A DNA stretch of 64,000 nucleotides from CAZTDD01 sp964612675 (GTDB lineage Bacteria; Hinthialibacterota; Hinthialibacteria; Hinthialibacterales; JAKPRU01): NCBI GenBank assembly GCA_964612675.1, contig CAZTDD010000016.1, positions 11,783 to 75,782 on the forward strand. Reading direction: 5' to 3'. Positions 1-7,636 of this stretch are shown here, piece by piece. Position 1 is the first letter of the stretch. Each line of letters begins with the position of its first letter. Below the pieces are notes generated by a model. That model was given only the letters and a program-made list of their open reading frames with translations. It was not told where the DNA came from and did not search any database. The position numbers were made by a program, and so were the translations under genes.

Positions 1-43
1 ATCGGGTTTTTCCCGGGGCTCGGTTCCGCAAGAAGTCGCTCAT

Positions 44-3000
44 ATGATGCCGGAGGAAAAACCATCGTTCCTTGAGCGTCTTGGTCTCCGGAAACCCAGA
101 CAGCGGGAGGAGCCCGATACGTTCCGAGGGGCTCTCGAGCCTGAAGGCGAAAAAGAAGACTATTCCGCCGCCGTCGCTACCGAACCGCCACCGGAGAGAG
201 AGCCGATCTTTCAGCCCTCTCCTCCACCGTCGCAGGAGCCGGAATCGTTTCTTGATGACGAAGAAGACGATCTTGGCTTGAATTTGGAGGATGTATCGGC
301 GGGGATGGAGGATCTGGATCTGACGGAGGACGAGGAGCCTGCCGAAGAACCGCAACCGGAACCCGCACCGAAACGAGGATCTCAATCCGCCGCTAAAACA
401 GAACCCGTCCCCGACCAAGAGCAAGAGGAAGCCGACCTGGGTGAGGATTTCGATCTGGATGCACTGGATCTGGACGAAGAGGAATCCTCCGACGCCGGTA
501 CGGAAGAGGATCTAGGGGAAGATGTGGATCTCGATAGTCTGGATCTTGGCGAAGAAGAGGAAGCAGAGACTGAAAAAGAAGGAGAAACCGAGGCGGAATC
601 CGCTGCTCAGGAAACCGCTGCCGATAGTGAAAAAGACATCGGTGAAGATATTGACCTGGAAGGGATCGATCTGGGTGAAGAAGAGCAAGGCGAAGGAGGA
701 GAGGAAGAACAAGCCGAGCCCGAGGCGGAACCCTCGGGTGAAGGCGAGGCGGATCTTGGGGAAGATCTGGATCTAGAAGGTCTCGACCTCGGTGACGGAG
801 ATGACAGTGAATTGCAAGATCTGCTTGGAGACGGAAGCGAGGAAGACATTCTTCAGGGGTTGGAGGATCTCGATCTAGGCGATTTTGGAGAGGAGGAGGA
901 AGAAGAAACTCCAGCGGAGGAAGAGGCGGAAGCCGAAGCTGAAGAAGGAGAAGAGGACGAAGAAGAGGGGGAGGAAGACGAAGAAGAAGAGGACGAGGAT
1001 GAGGAGGAGGAGGATGAGGAAGAGGAACCGGGTTTCCTCGAACGCATTATCCTCAAGCTGAATCTTTCGCCGATTGAGATGATCGCCGCGGCGACGGGCT
1101 CCCTCCTCGTTATGGTAACCGCACTCGGTCTGACAGTCTATTACTACATGAATTACAGTCCGCGAAAAGCGGCGGATCTGTGGGAGACCGGTTATCGTGC
1201 CTATCAAAGCGAGGTTCTTGGGGATCGAAACCTGAATACAATTGTGGATTCATTTACCCGGCTGCTGGTCGATTTCCCGGAGGATCCACATCTCGAGGAG
1301 GCCGCCTACCTGCTCGCCCGGGCGCATTACCGACGCGCCGAAGAGGTCGCCAAAGAGAAGCCCGACGCGGCGAAATCGTATTACGCGGAAACCGTCGACT
1401 ATTTTTACAAATTCCTGGAAGAACAACGGCGGATCGGAGATCGTCTCGCGCAAAAACAGGGCGAGGGGTACCGCCGTTATATGCGGACGGATTACCAGGA
1501 GGATGCTTATTATTACATTGCGCTTGCCTATGAGAAGCAGGATGAGTACGAACAGGCGTTGGAGGCCTACGAGAATTACCTCGAGCACTATCCAAACTCC
1601 GATCGTGCGCCACAGATCCGTGTCACGTTGGGCGACATTTACCGGAAATGGGCGGGTGTTGACGAAAACGCCCGAACGGAACGGCTATTGCAGGCGATCG
1701 AACAATATGAGTCCGCGCTGGAACATCCTTCGATCAAAGAAAAACAGCGAGTCGCTCTCCACAACGCTATGGGCGATATCTACCGTCTCCTTTATGACAC
1801 CACCAAAGAAGAATACCGACGTGGATTTCTTGACAGGACGTTGAAGCAGTATCGCACCTCTGAAAAACTCCTGGCGCAGCGCGAACATGAGGACGCGGAG
1901 GAAGAGAACCTCGAACAAACGAAGCTGGAACAGAATTTGGCGGAAGGACTGGCCGATACCTTACTTGTACTCGGGACAAACTCCGCCAACCTGGTCGAGC
2001 AGATCACGCGGTCGGTCTCAGCATTCCAGCGCAGCGATCCGCTTCGCAAACGGCAGCTGGCTGAAGCCGAAAACCAACGGGCCACCGCAGAGAAACGCCT
2101 TTCGGAAGCCGCTATACTTTACAGCAGACTGTTGGGCCTCGAACCCGATGCTTCCTTGATTACCCAGAGTCCGACTGTGGAAATCCTCGCGAGCGAGAGC
2201 ACAGAGCAAGAGGGCGGTATTCTAACAACCGACGAGGAAGACCGTATCAAGAAGAACCTTGCGGACGCGTATTTCCAGATGGGGAAATACAATAAAGCGA
2301 TGGATGTGGCGATACCGTTGATCCAGGAACTCGAAGAACGCGATCCGGACAGCGAGTATCTGGCACCGTTGTGCTACCTTGTGGGGGATGCGGCGTGGGA
2401 AGTCGGGGACTACGAGCGGCGCGTGGTGGACTATTATCGCAAGGGACGCGAGCAGAATCCGCTGTATCCACCCGGCTCCGGGGAACGCAGTCACAAAGCG
2501 GCACTGCGGATGGCGAACACCTATTTCAGTCGAGGGTTGTCTCGCGGCGACGTCGGACAGTTGGAAAGCGCGATCTCGGAATACAATCGTATTCTCCGTG
2601 AATTTCCGGAAACCGATTGGACCTATTTCACACGCTATTGGCTTGCAAAGACCTACGAGAAGCACGCCGATGTTCTCTCGACACCGAACACCGAGCATTA
2701 TGATCCCGAGGCCGCCCGGGAGAATTATCAATACGCTTACAACCAATATCAACTGGCGCTGGAGGCGAGAGACCGGTCCGGTCTTGTCGATAAGGACGAT
2801 CGGGATGCTCAGAAGGACTGCTATTTCCGTTCCGGTCAATGCGCGTACAAGGCGAACGATCTCGGGCGTGCACGTGAAATGCTGAGTGAAGCCATTCTCT
2901 GGTCCGCCACAGGAGCGCCGGGCGATCCGCGTGCGATTCCATGTCGTGAGCTGCTCGGCGATATTTATCTCGAGCTCGGTCATCCCGACCACGCCATCCG

Positions 3001-3763
3001 GATCTACGAGCATTATCTCGACCAGAAGTATCACCAATTGGACGAACGCGGTGACAGTCTCTCCCGCGTATCGCTCAAACTCGCGAAATCTTATCTCCGA
3101 CGATTCAGTTACGGACAGGCGCGGAAAGTGCTGGAACGAGTCGTGCGGGACAATCCTGTGGAGCGGAAGCCCGGAACCGGTGAGGTTGTCGAAGGGCCGA
3201 AACTGAAAGCGCAACGTCTTCTCGCTCAATCGTACCGTGACGAGGCGGATGTTTCGTTCGATGACGCGCGTCGAGAGGCGCTGCTCGCAGCCGATCAGGA
3301 ATATGTCGATCTTCTTGAGATTAACCCCAAAGAGTATTCGGCGTTGCGTGCCATCGCTGAAATCAACTTCGAACTGGCGAATCCGCAGTCATCCGACTAT
3401 TACGACCGTGCCGCGGAATTTTTCAGACGATATGTGGAGTCCGGTGCGGTGGACGCCGACGAGGATCGTGACGAAGTGCTCTACCGCTGGGGGGACTCGT
3501 ACTACCATCTCGGTGAATACGAAAAAGCAGCGGACGCCCTGAAGAGAATTCACGGAACAACGATCTCGAACGCGATGTATGGGCGGGCGTTGCTTCTGCT
3601 CGGCGATTGTTACGAGCGGATCGCCGCCCAGCAGACCGGCGATTTCGAAAAGAAGCACTATTTGAATGAGGCACAACAGGCGTATCAGAACGTGACGCAG
3701 ACACAGGATCCGTTTGCTACACAGGCGGCACGGAACCGGATGAACATGATGAATCTGCCGTAG
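44..3763 (+). CDS. Large acidic single-pass membrane TPR protein
   Basis: Residues about 60-335 are extremely acidic and contain at least four spaced copies of a motif of the form DLGEDxDLxxLDLxxEE (starting near residues 131, 156, 198 and 237), then a Glu/Asp run. One transmembrane helix follows at about 346-370. The rest, about 380-1239, is a solenoid of tetratricopeptide-like repeats rich in Tyr and Ala. The predicted topology is a cytoplasmic acidic arm and an extracytoplasmic TPR domain. The frame stays open to base 2, so the true start may lie upstream of this ATG, and no convincing ribosome site is visible before it. TPR proteins usually scaffold protein complexes. It lies just upstream of the flagellar operon, but a repeat-rich gap of 575 bases and a new promoter separate them, so a flagellar role is only inferred. 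I know of no named family for the whole protein. Confidence 0.85.
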   Translation: MMPEEKPSFLERLGLRKPRQREEPDTFRGALEPEGEKEDYSAAVATEPPPEREPIFQPSPPPSQEPESFLDDEEDDLGLNLEDVSAGMEDLDLTEDEEPAEEPQPEPAPKRGSQSAAKTEPVPDQEQEEADLGEDFDLDALDLDEEESSDAGTEEDLGEDVDLDSLDLGEEEEAETEKEGETEAESAAQETAADSEKDIGEDIDLEGIDLGEEEQGEGGEEEQAEPEAEPSGEGEADLGEDLDLEGLDLGDGDDSELQDLLGDGSEEDILQGLEDLDLGDFGEEEEEETPAEEEAEAEAEEGEEDEEEGEEDEEEEDEDEEEEDEEEEPGFLERIILKLNLSPIEMIAAATGSLLVMVTALGLTVYYYMNYSPRKAADLWETGYRAYQSEVLGDRNLNTIVDSFTRLLVDFPEDPHLEEAAYLLARAHYRRAEEVAKEKPDAAKSYYAETVDYFYKFLEEQRRIGDRLAQKQGEGYRRYMRTDYQEDAYYYIALAYEKQDEYEQALEAYENYLEHYPNSDRAPQIRVTLGDIYRKWAGVDENARTERLLQAIEQYESALEHPSIKEKQRVALHNAMGDIYRLLYDTTKEEYRRGFLDRTLKQYRTSEKLLAQREHEDAEEENLEQTKLEQNLAEGLADTLLVLGTNSANLVEQITRSVSAFQRSDPLRKRQLAEAENQRATAEKRLSEAAILYSRLLGLEPDASLITQSPTVEILASESTEQEGGILTTDEEDRIKKNLADAYFQMGKYNKAMDVAIPLIQELEERDPDSEYLAPLCYLVGDAAWEVGDYERRVVDYYRKGREQNPLYPPGSGERSHKAALRMANTYFSRGLSRGDVGQLESAISEYNRILREFPETDWTYFTRYWLAKTYEKHADVLSTPNTEHYDPEAARENYQYAYNQYQLALEARDRSGLVDKDDRDAQKDCYFRSGQCAYKANDLGRAREMLSEAILWSATGAPGDPRAIPCRELLGDIYLELGHPDHAIRIYEHYLDQKYHQLDERGDSLSRVSLKLAKSYLRRFSYGQARKVLERVVRDNPVERKPGTGEVVEGPKLKAQRLLAQSYRDEADVSFDDARREALLAADQEYVDLLEINPKEYSALRAIAEINFELANPQSSDYYDRAAEFFRRYVESGAVDADEDRDEVLYRWGDSYYHLGEYEKAADALKRIHGTTISNAMYGRALLLLGDCYERIAAQQTGDFEKKHYLNEAQQAYQNVTQTQDPFATQAARNRMNMMNLP

Positions 3764-3865
3764 CGGATGAGGATAGAATAGATGGACCGGATTCTACGCA
3801 GATTTCAACCCCCTGCTGCAGCTCCCGCAAACTTGACGGGGGGGCGAGAATTTGGCGAAACAAAT

Positions 3866-4078
3866 TTCAACCCCCTCCTAACCTCCCCCGATCTTCGGGG
3901 GAGGAAAAAGAGAAAATGCCTCCATTTCCTCTTTTCCCCCAAAGTTTGGCGGGGTCGCAAAAAGTCGAAAGTTGGCATCGGAAGTTCCCTCTCCCCCCGG
4001 GAGAGGGTTAGGATGAGGGGCGATTCTGGGACTTTTTGCGATTGCATCAAAGTTTGGGGGAGATACAGAGGGGGTTGT
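3866..4078. repeat. Composite of dispersed GC-rich hairpin repeats
   Basis: This stretch fills most of the 575-base gap between the TPR gene and flgB. It holds the repeat I call A, whose core at 3882-3904 is a perfect 10-bp stem with a TCT loop. Repeat C (cccccaaag...ggggtcgcaaaaagtc, about 3929-3969) follows, then an F-type unit built on ctccccccgggagagggt (about 3990-4020), and repeat B (gcgattgcatcaaagtttgg to gagggggttg, about 4036-4078). The same units recur near 9.3, 11.2, 26.4, 49.7 and 60.3 kb. A 188-codon open frame across it has no family features and is repeat-derived. Bases 4079-4290 show nothing recognisable. Confidence 0.85.
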
Positions 4079-4299
4079 TTTCACTACCGTAGCGAACTGG
4101 GGCGAAGAAAGGTGGGATTGGCCGCCCGAGTACGGAAGCATCGAAGAGGTAAAGTGACCCGGTCTTCATGGGCAGGAGTTTCCCCTGCGAGGCAAAAGAG
4201 TGGCTTTTTATCGAGTTCTTTTTTCTCACCTTGTTACGACTTTACCAGGAACCGCCTTGAAATACTTGACTTAGGTTCCTTTTTTGAGACGCGACGTAC

Positions 4300-4315
4300 C
4301 GGCATATCTCTTGCT
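4300..4315 (+). promoter_or_regulatory. Probable sigma-54 (-24/-12) promoter of the flagellar operon
   Basis: The sequence CGGCATATCTCTTGCT has GG and GC separated by exactly 10 bases and keeps the GGCA and TTGC halves of the sigma-54 consensus. Transcription would start near 4326, giving a leader of about 13 bases that contains gcgaggtg, a plausible ribosome site for flgB at 4339. Sigma-54 control of flagellar genes is well established in many bacteria. No upstream enhancer site was identified. Confidence 0.65.
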
Positions 4316-4338
4316 AGTATCGGTAAGCGAGGTGTGTC

Positions 4339-4767
4339 ATGGCTTTAATTTCGAGATTGTTCGACGTTCAGACTACGGTAATGCTCAAGAAGGGCATCCG
4401 AGGGACAGATCGACGGCATACCGCCATCTCGAACAACATCGCCAATGTGGACACACCGAACTACCAACGCGCGACAGTCTCGTTCGAACGGGAGCTTCAG
4501 CGCGCTCGGACCGGTACCGGCTTTGTAGCTAAACGAACCGATCCCCGGCACTTCAAGATCGGGGGTGTGGGAATGGTGAAGGCAGTCCAGCCGAGGGTCA
4601 TCATCGACAACGACACGCGATTTCGAGCGGATCGCAATAACATCAATGTCGACCAAGAGATGGCCAACCTGGCGGAGAACACACAAAAGAACCTGGCTTT
4701 CACCGAGCTGCTCAGCCGGCGATACACGGGATTGCGTGAAGTGATTCAACAGAGCGGGACAGTATAG
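4339..4767 (+). CDS. flgB: Flagellar basal-body rod protein FlgB
   Basis: FlgB is a proximal rod subunit of the flagellar basal body, exported by the flagellar type III apparatus. The 142-residue length is normal for the family. The N-terminal rod signature is present (HTAISNNIANVDTPNYQR, residues about 27-45), and the C-terminal helix carries NNINVDQEMANLAEN and a final hydrophobic heptad pattern. Between them is the variable region. It is the first gene after the sigma-54 promoter, and flgC follows 12 bases later. Translation starts at the first ATG after the aggtg ribosome site. Confidence 0.97.
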   Translation: MALISRLFDVQTTVMLKKGIRGTDRRHTAISNNIANVDTPNYQRATVSFERELQRARTGTGFVAKRTDPRHFKIGGVGMVKAVQPRVIIDNDTRFRADRNNINVDQEMANLAENTQKNLAFTELLSRRYTGLREVIQQSGTV

Positions 4768-4779
4768 GGGTGAGGAGAT

Positions 4780-5220
4780 ATGAGTGCTTTCGACATTAGT
4801 GCATCCGGACTGAGTGCACAACGCGTCCGAATGGACGTTGTCGCGAACAACATCGCCAATGCCCAAACTCTGGTTACTCGTGAGGGCGGGCCGTATCGTC
4901 GGCGGACTGTGGTTTTTCAGGCGACAGGCCGGCATTTCAACGAGGCGTTGACATCCGCGCGGCGGCGAATGTCGCGGATTATCGGAGAGGGCGTCCGAGT
5001 CAATCGTGTCATCGAGGATCGTACACCCAGCGCGTTTCAGAAGATCTACGACCCGAATCATCCATTTGCGGACAGTACGGGCGTGGTTCTTCGGCCGAAT
5101 ATTAACGTAGTTCAGGAAATGGTGGATATGATCGATTCATCCAGGGCGTACGAGGCGAACGTGACCGCCATGAATTCGACAAAACAGATTCTCTCGAAAG
5201 CGCTGCAGATCGGCGGTTAG
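4780..5220 (+). CDS. flgC: Flagellar basal-body rod protein FlgC
   Basis: FlgC is the second proximal rod subunit, normally encoded beside flgB. The N-terminus has the rod signature (ISASGLSAQRVRMDVVANNIAN, in shorter pieces SGLSAQR and VVANNIANAQT). The C-terminus has PNINVVQEMVDMIDSSRAYEAN followed by a terminal amphipathic helix, as in other FlgC proteins. The length of 146 residues is typical. A strong ribosome site, ggtgaggag, lies 3-4 bases before the ATG. It is co-transcribed with flgB. Confidence 0.97.
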   Translation: MSAFDISASGLSAQRVRMDVVANNIANAQTLVTREGGPYRRRTVVFQATGRHFNEALTSARRRMSRIIGEGVRVNRVIEDRTPSAFQKIYDPNHPFADSTGVVLRPNINVVQEMVDMIDSSRAYEANVTAMNSTKQILSKALQIGG

Positions 5221-5262
5221 ATCCGGCGCCCGATAGAGCTCTGAAGCGGGAGATGAACAATT

Positions 5263-5616
5263 ATGGCTGAACCGGTGGATCCCAGAATCATCGCGGCACG
5301 ACTGAATCCGAATGTCGGGCCGGTTGAGCCTCAACAGCCAGGCGGAGCGAAGCCCCCGAGTCTCGAACCCGGGCAGCCAACGTTTGCGGAAACCCTGGAG
5401 GGCGCATCCGAACGGCTGAAGGACGCGGAGACGAAAATCCCCGATCCGTCGAGCGCGAAAGACGCCACGGACGTCGAGAGCCTGAACAAACAACTCGGTG
5501 CGCTTCACGAGATGACAATGGACGCACACCGGATTATCTCACAGTTAGGGCAGCAGCTGGTTAACCCGCAGCAGTCCGAATCCGGTGAGAACCCGGAAGA
5601 AGAAACCGAACGCTGA
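5263..5616 (+). CDS. Small rod-like hypothetical protein in flagellar operon
   Basis: I do not recognise a family with certainty. The 117-residue protein has a Pro-rich N-terminal half (residues 1-40), a helical section starting PTFAETLEGASERLKDAE, and a second helix around LNKQLGALHEMTMDAHRIIS. It ends in a charged tail. The layout (disordered N-terminus, F-x-x-x-L-x-x-A helix, then a long helix) resembles the FliE protein encoded immediately downstream, but the FliE C-terminal signature VRNKxxxAYxExMRM is absent. A distant FliE or type III inner-rod relative is therefore an inference. It sits 42 bases after flgC with the ribosome-site-like sequence gcgggagatg upstream of its ATG, so it is clearly part of the operon. 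Confidence 0.75.
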   Translation: MAEPVDPRIIAARLNPNVGPVEPQQPGGAKPPSLEPGQPTFAETLEGASERLKDAETKIPDPSSAKDATDVESLNKQLGALHEMTMDAHRIISQLGQQLVNPQQSESGENPEEETER

Positions 5617-5671
5617 CCTGTCGGGCCCATAAACCCCCGGCAGACAGCAAGTGAGAGTACAGGAAACAGAC

Positions 5672-5992
5672 ATGGATCCTCTTGACTGGAAGGCAGGACC
5701 GGTCGGTACGTCGCCCGTGGGAGGCTCCCCTGTCAAACCGCAGATTCGCCGTCCGGATCCCGAAATGGACGGCCCGGGGTTTCCGGACATGCTGAGACAT
5801 GCTTTAGAGGAGGTCAATCAGTTGCAGAGCGATGCCGGTACAAAAATCCAGGATCTCGTGACCGGCCAAACGGATAATTACCACGAGGTGATGGTTGCGG
5901 TCGAAGAAGCCGGAATCGCGTTTCAGCTGACGATGCAGGTGCGAAACAAGATTATTCAAGCGTACGACGAAGTGATGAGAATGCAGATTTAG
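5672..5992 (+). CDS. fliE: Flagellar hook-basal body complex protein FliE
   Basis: FliE joins the MS ring to the proximal rod and is needed early in export-apparatus assembly. The 106-residue protein has the family pattern: GFPDMLRHALEEVNQLQ near residue 37, then NYHEVMVAVEEAGIAFQLTM, and the diagnostic end QVRNKIIQAYDEVMRMQI. I chose the ATG at 5672 because aggaaacag lies directly before it. The frame also has a GTG 21 bases earlier without a ribosome site. It lies between the small rod-like ORF and the FliF-related fragments. Confidence 0.95.
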   Translation: MDPLDWKAGPVGTSPVGGSPVKPQIRRPDPEMDGPGFPDMLRHALEEVNQLQSDAGTKIQDLVTGQTDNYHEVMVAVEEAGIAFQLTMQVRNKIIQAYDEVMRMQI

Positions 5993-6074
5993 TGGGCCTT
6001 GTCCCGTTGACTGCAATTGTTTCTTTTGGGTGAGGAAAAACAGAATCGAGGGAGAACGAAAATGGAGAGAGTTC

Positions 6075-6332
6075 ATGGCAAGAAACCGCGTCTATCAGCC
6101 GGTTTGGGTCCTGGCTCTGCTCGGGGTTCTCCTACTCGGGCTGTTCACAGGAATTCGGGTTTTCGGTCCCGATTATGTCGCTGTGCCGATCAATCGGGAA
6201 TCGGAAGACTGGGTGAATTTGAAAGAGACGCTTCGCACACGCGGCGTCCCTTTCATCGCGACCGAGAGCGAATTATGGATTCCGCGCGAAGAGTATAAGC
6301 GTCTTTGTAAGGATCTATCGCTCGCGGTGTAA
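6075..6332 (+). CDS. Mini-FliF: membrane helix plus a single ring-building motif
   Basis: This 85-residue protein has an N-terminal transmembrane helix (about residues 9-27). The segment after it aligns with the start of the intact FliF encoded downstream: FGPDYVAVPINR here against SRPDYVQLVSTR in FliF, L..TLRTRGVPF against IRAALDAQNIDY, and LWIPREEY..L..DLS against IRVPRDVRY..RLDLA. It therefore matches the first ring-building motif (YscJ/FliF type) with its anchoring helix and then stops, without the second or third motifs or the C-terminal FliG-binding tail. The start at 6075 follows ggagagagttc. An in-frame GTG at 6030 is less likely. It may be a ring accessory subunit or a relic of an fliF duplication; the intact frame and ribosome site favour a working gene. 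Confidence 0.7.
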   Translation: MARNRVYQPVWVLALLGVLLLGLFTGIRVFGPDYVAVPINRESEDWVNLKETLRTRGVPFIATESELWIPREEYKRLCKDLSLAV

Positions 6333-6513
6333 CTACTTTTCAGGACATCGGCGTTCCGGAGAGATCGGAGTTCTTTTCGGGACGAGGATGTAAATAAAGC
6401 GTCATGCTGAGAACAGAAACGTCCTGTCACGACCGTTTAGTTGCTCACCGGCATCGGAGTGCGGTGCGGATTCTGTTCGTCCATTCTATTCAGGTTCCCA
6501 GGGAGACAAACCA

Positions 6514-7605
6514 ATGGAGGAAAATCGTACTGAAGCAACGCGAGTAGGTCTCGACTTCGTCCCGCCGAATTTTCGGCTGAACCGCGCAATTCGGCGCATC
6601 CGGTTCCCACACAGGTGGTGGCATCCCCCGGCTGTGGAGCAGCAATCGTCACAGATTCTGTTCCGTGCGTTGCTGCCGCTACTTCTGTTTTATGGTGTCG
6701 GTCTGGCATTTCAGCCGGGCAGCATTTTGGAGCTCTCTTTTCCGGTGGCACCGCATTCCTATCAGCTTGCGGACGGTGTAGCGGATTTCGAGGAGACCAC
6801 TACATTCCTGGAATCGGAATCCTCTGCCACGCAGGCCGTCTTGTGTACCGGCATCCAATTACGGATTCCCGACGAGGATGATTCGCAGGCTGTGCCGGAT
6901 ACGGTCGAATCGGCTCAGGCGGAGCCCGGTGTCGACACGCGGTATTCCGAAAACAACACAGCCCAAATCGAATCGTCCCCTAAAGTCAAGGATAAAGAAA
7001 AACCGGCGGGAACCGGTCGCGCCCCGCAGGTCCTTCCCGATTTCATCATCAAAACAGCAATTCCCGGCCTCGGACATCACTCCAAACACGCTCCACCGTC
7101 GATAAAAGTGGCTCAGGCTCCCGCTGTAAACTTGCCGGTGGACCATTCCCGGATGGACTGTGACAATGGTTCATCGCTTCAACTGAGGATTCGGAAAACA
7201 ATCACGGACTACGAACGCTCCGCGCCGATTCCGCTGGAGTGTCTCGTCAGCGAGAAGACTTACACGGAAACGACTCGGTCGTCGGCTATTGCGGTGGAAC
7301 CGGGTGTCGGCCAGGCGGTTCAGTGCACCGGAATTGGCGCGGTGGGCATTGAAGTCCAGGAGACTGTGACGGACTATGCATATCCCCGCAAGGAAACCGG
7401 GACGCTTTCGGAGCCTGTGGTGCCGCCAAAAGATCCATTTGTGTCGGTGATTGTCATTGCCGAGCGACCTCCGTCCGCGGATGAGACTGCTGCGATGAAA
7501 CGAGATTTGGTTCGAAATCTCGGCGGTCTCAAACCGGAACAGATTCAGGTTCTCATACGCCACAGCGATCCTCTCATGGGTGTGGCTGGAAAGGCGGCGT
7601 TCTAG
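6514..7605 (+). CDS. FliF-related protein with RBM3/beta-collar region
   Basis: The 363-residue protein has one transmembrane helix at about 49-68 and a long low-complexity stretch. Its C-terminal third (about 225-355) is clearly related to the FliF encoded next. SEKTYTETTRSSAIAVEPGV here matches SEKTYSETSQSLEIAGEPGV in FliF, and VQCTGIG matches VQDTGIG. Likewise VQETVTDYAYPRKET matches IEETITNYDYTRKEI, and the end (KRDLVRNLGGLKPEQIQVLI) matches the last RBM3 helix and strand. A second partial copy of the strand motif occurs earlier (LRIRKTITDYERS, and TQAVLCTGIQL near residue 106). It lacks RBM1, RBM2 and the FliG-binding tail. The ribosome site gggagac precedes its ATG. It probably works at or beside the MS ring, but this is inference. 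Confidence 0.7.
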   Translation: MEENRTEATRVGLDFVPPNFRLNRAIRRIRFPHRWWHPPAVEQQSSQILFRALLPLLLFYGVGLAFQPGSILELSFPVAPHSYQLADGVADFEETTTFLESESSATQAVLCTGIQLRIPDEDDSQAVPDTVESAQAEPGVDTRYSENNTAQIESSPKVKDKEKPAGTGRAPQVLPDFIIKTAIPGLGHHSKHAPPSIKVAQAPAVNLPVDHSRMDCDNGSSLQLRIRKTITDYERSAPIPLECLVSEKTYTETTRSSAIAVEPGVGQAVQCTGIGAVGIEVQETVTDYAYPRKETGTLSEPVVPPKDPFVSVIVIAERPPSADETAAMKRDLVRNLGGLKPEQIQVLIRHSDPLMGVAGKAAF

Positions 7606-7636
7606 GACGTCGAACAACCCCTGAGAGGAGAGAGTC

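Noticed and set aside
2222..3229. 335-codon frame on the minus strand inside the TPR gene
   Set aside because: It is antisense to a clear TPR coding region and its composition mirrors that gene; no domain seen.
3782..4348. 188-codon open frame between the TPR gene and flgB
   Set aside because: It is made of dispersed repeats, has no ribosome site or family features, and overlaps the sigma-54 promoter and the flgB start.
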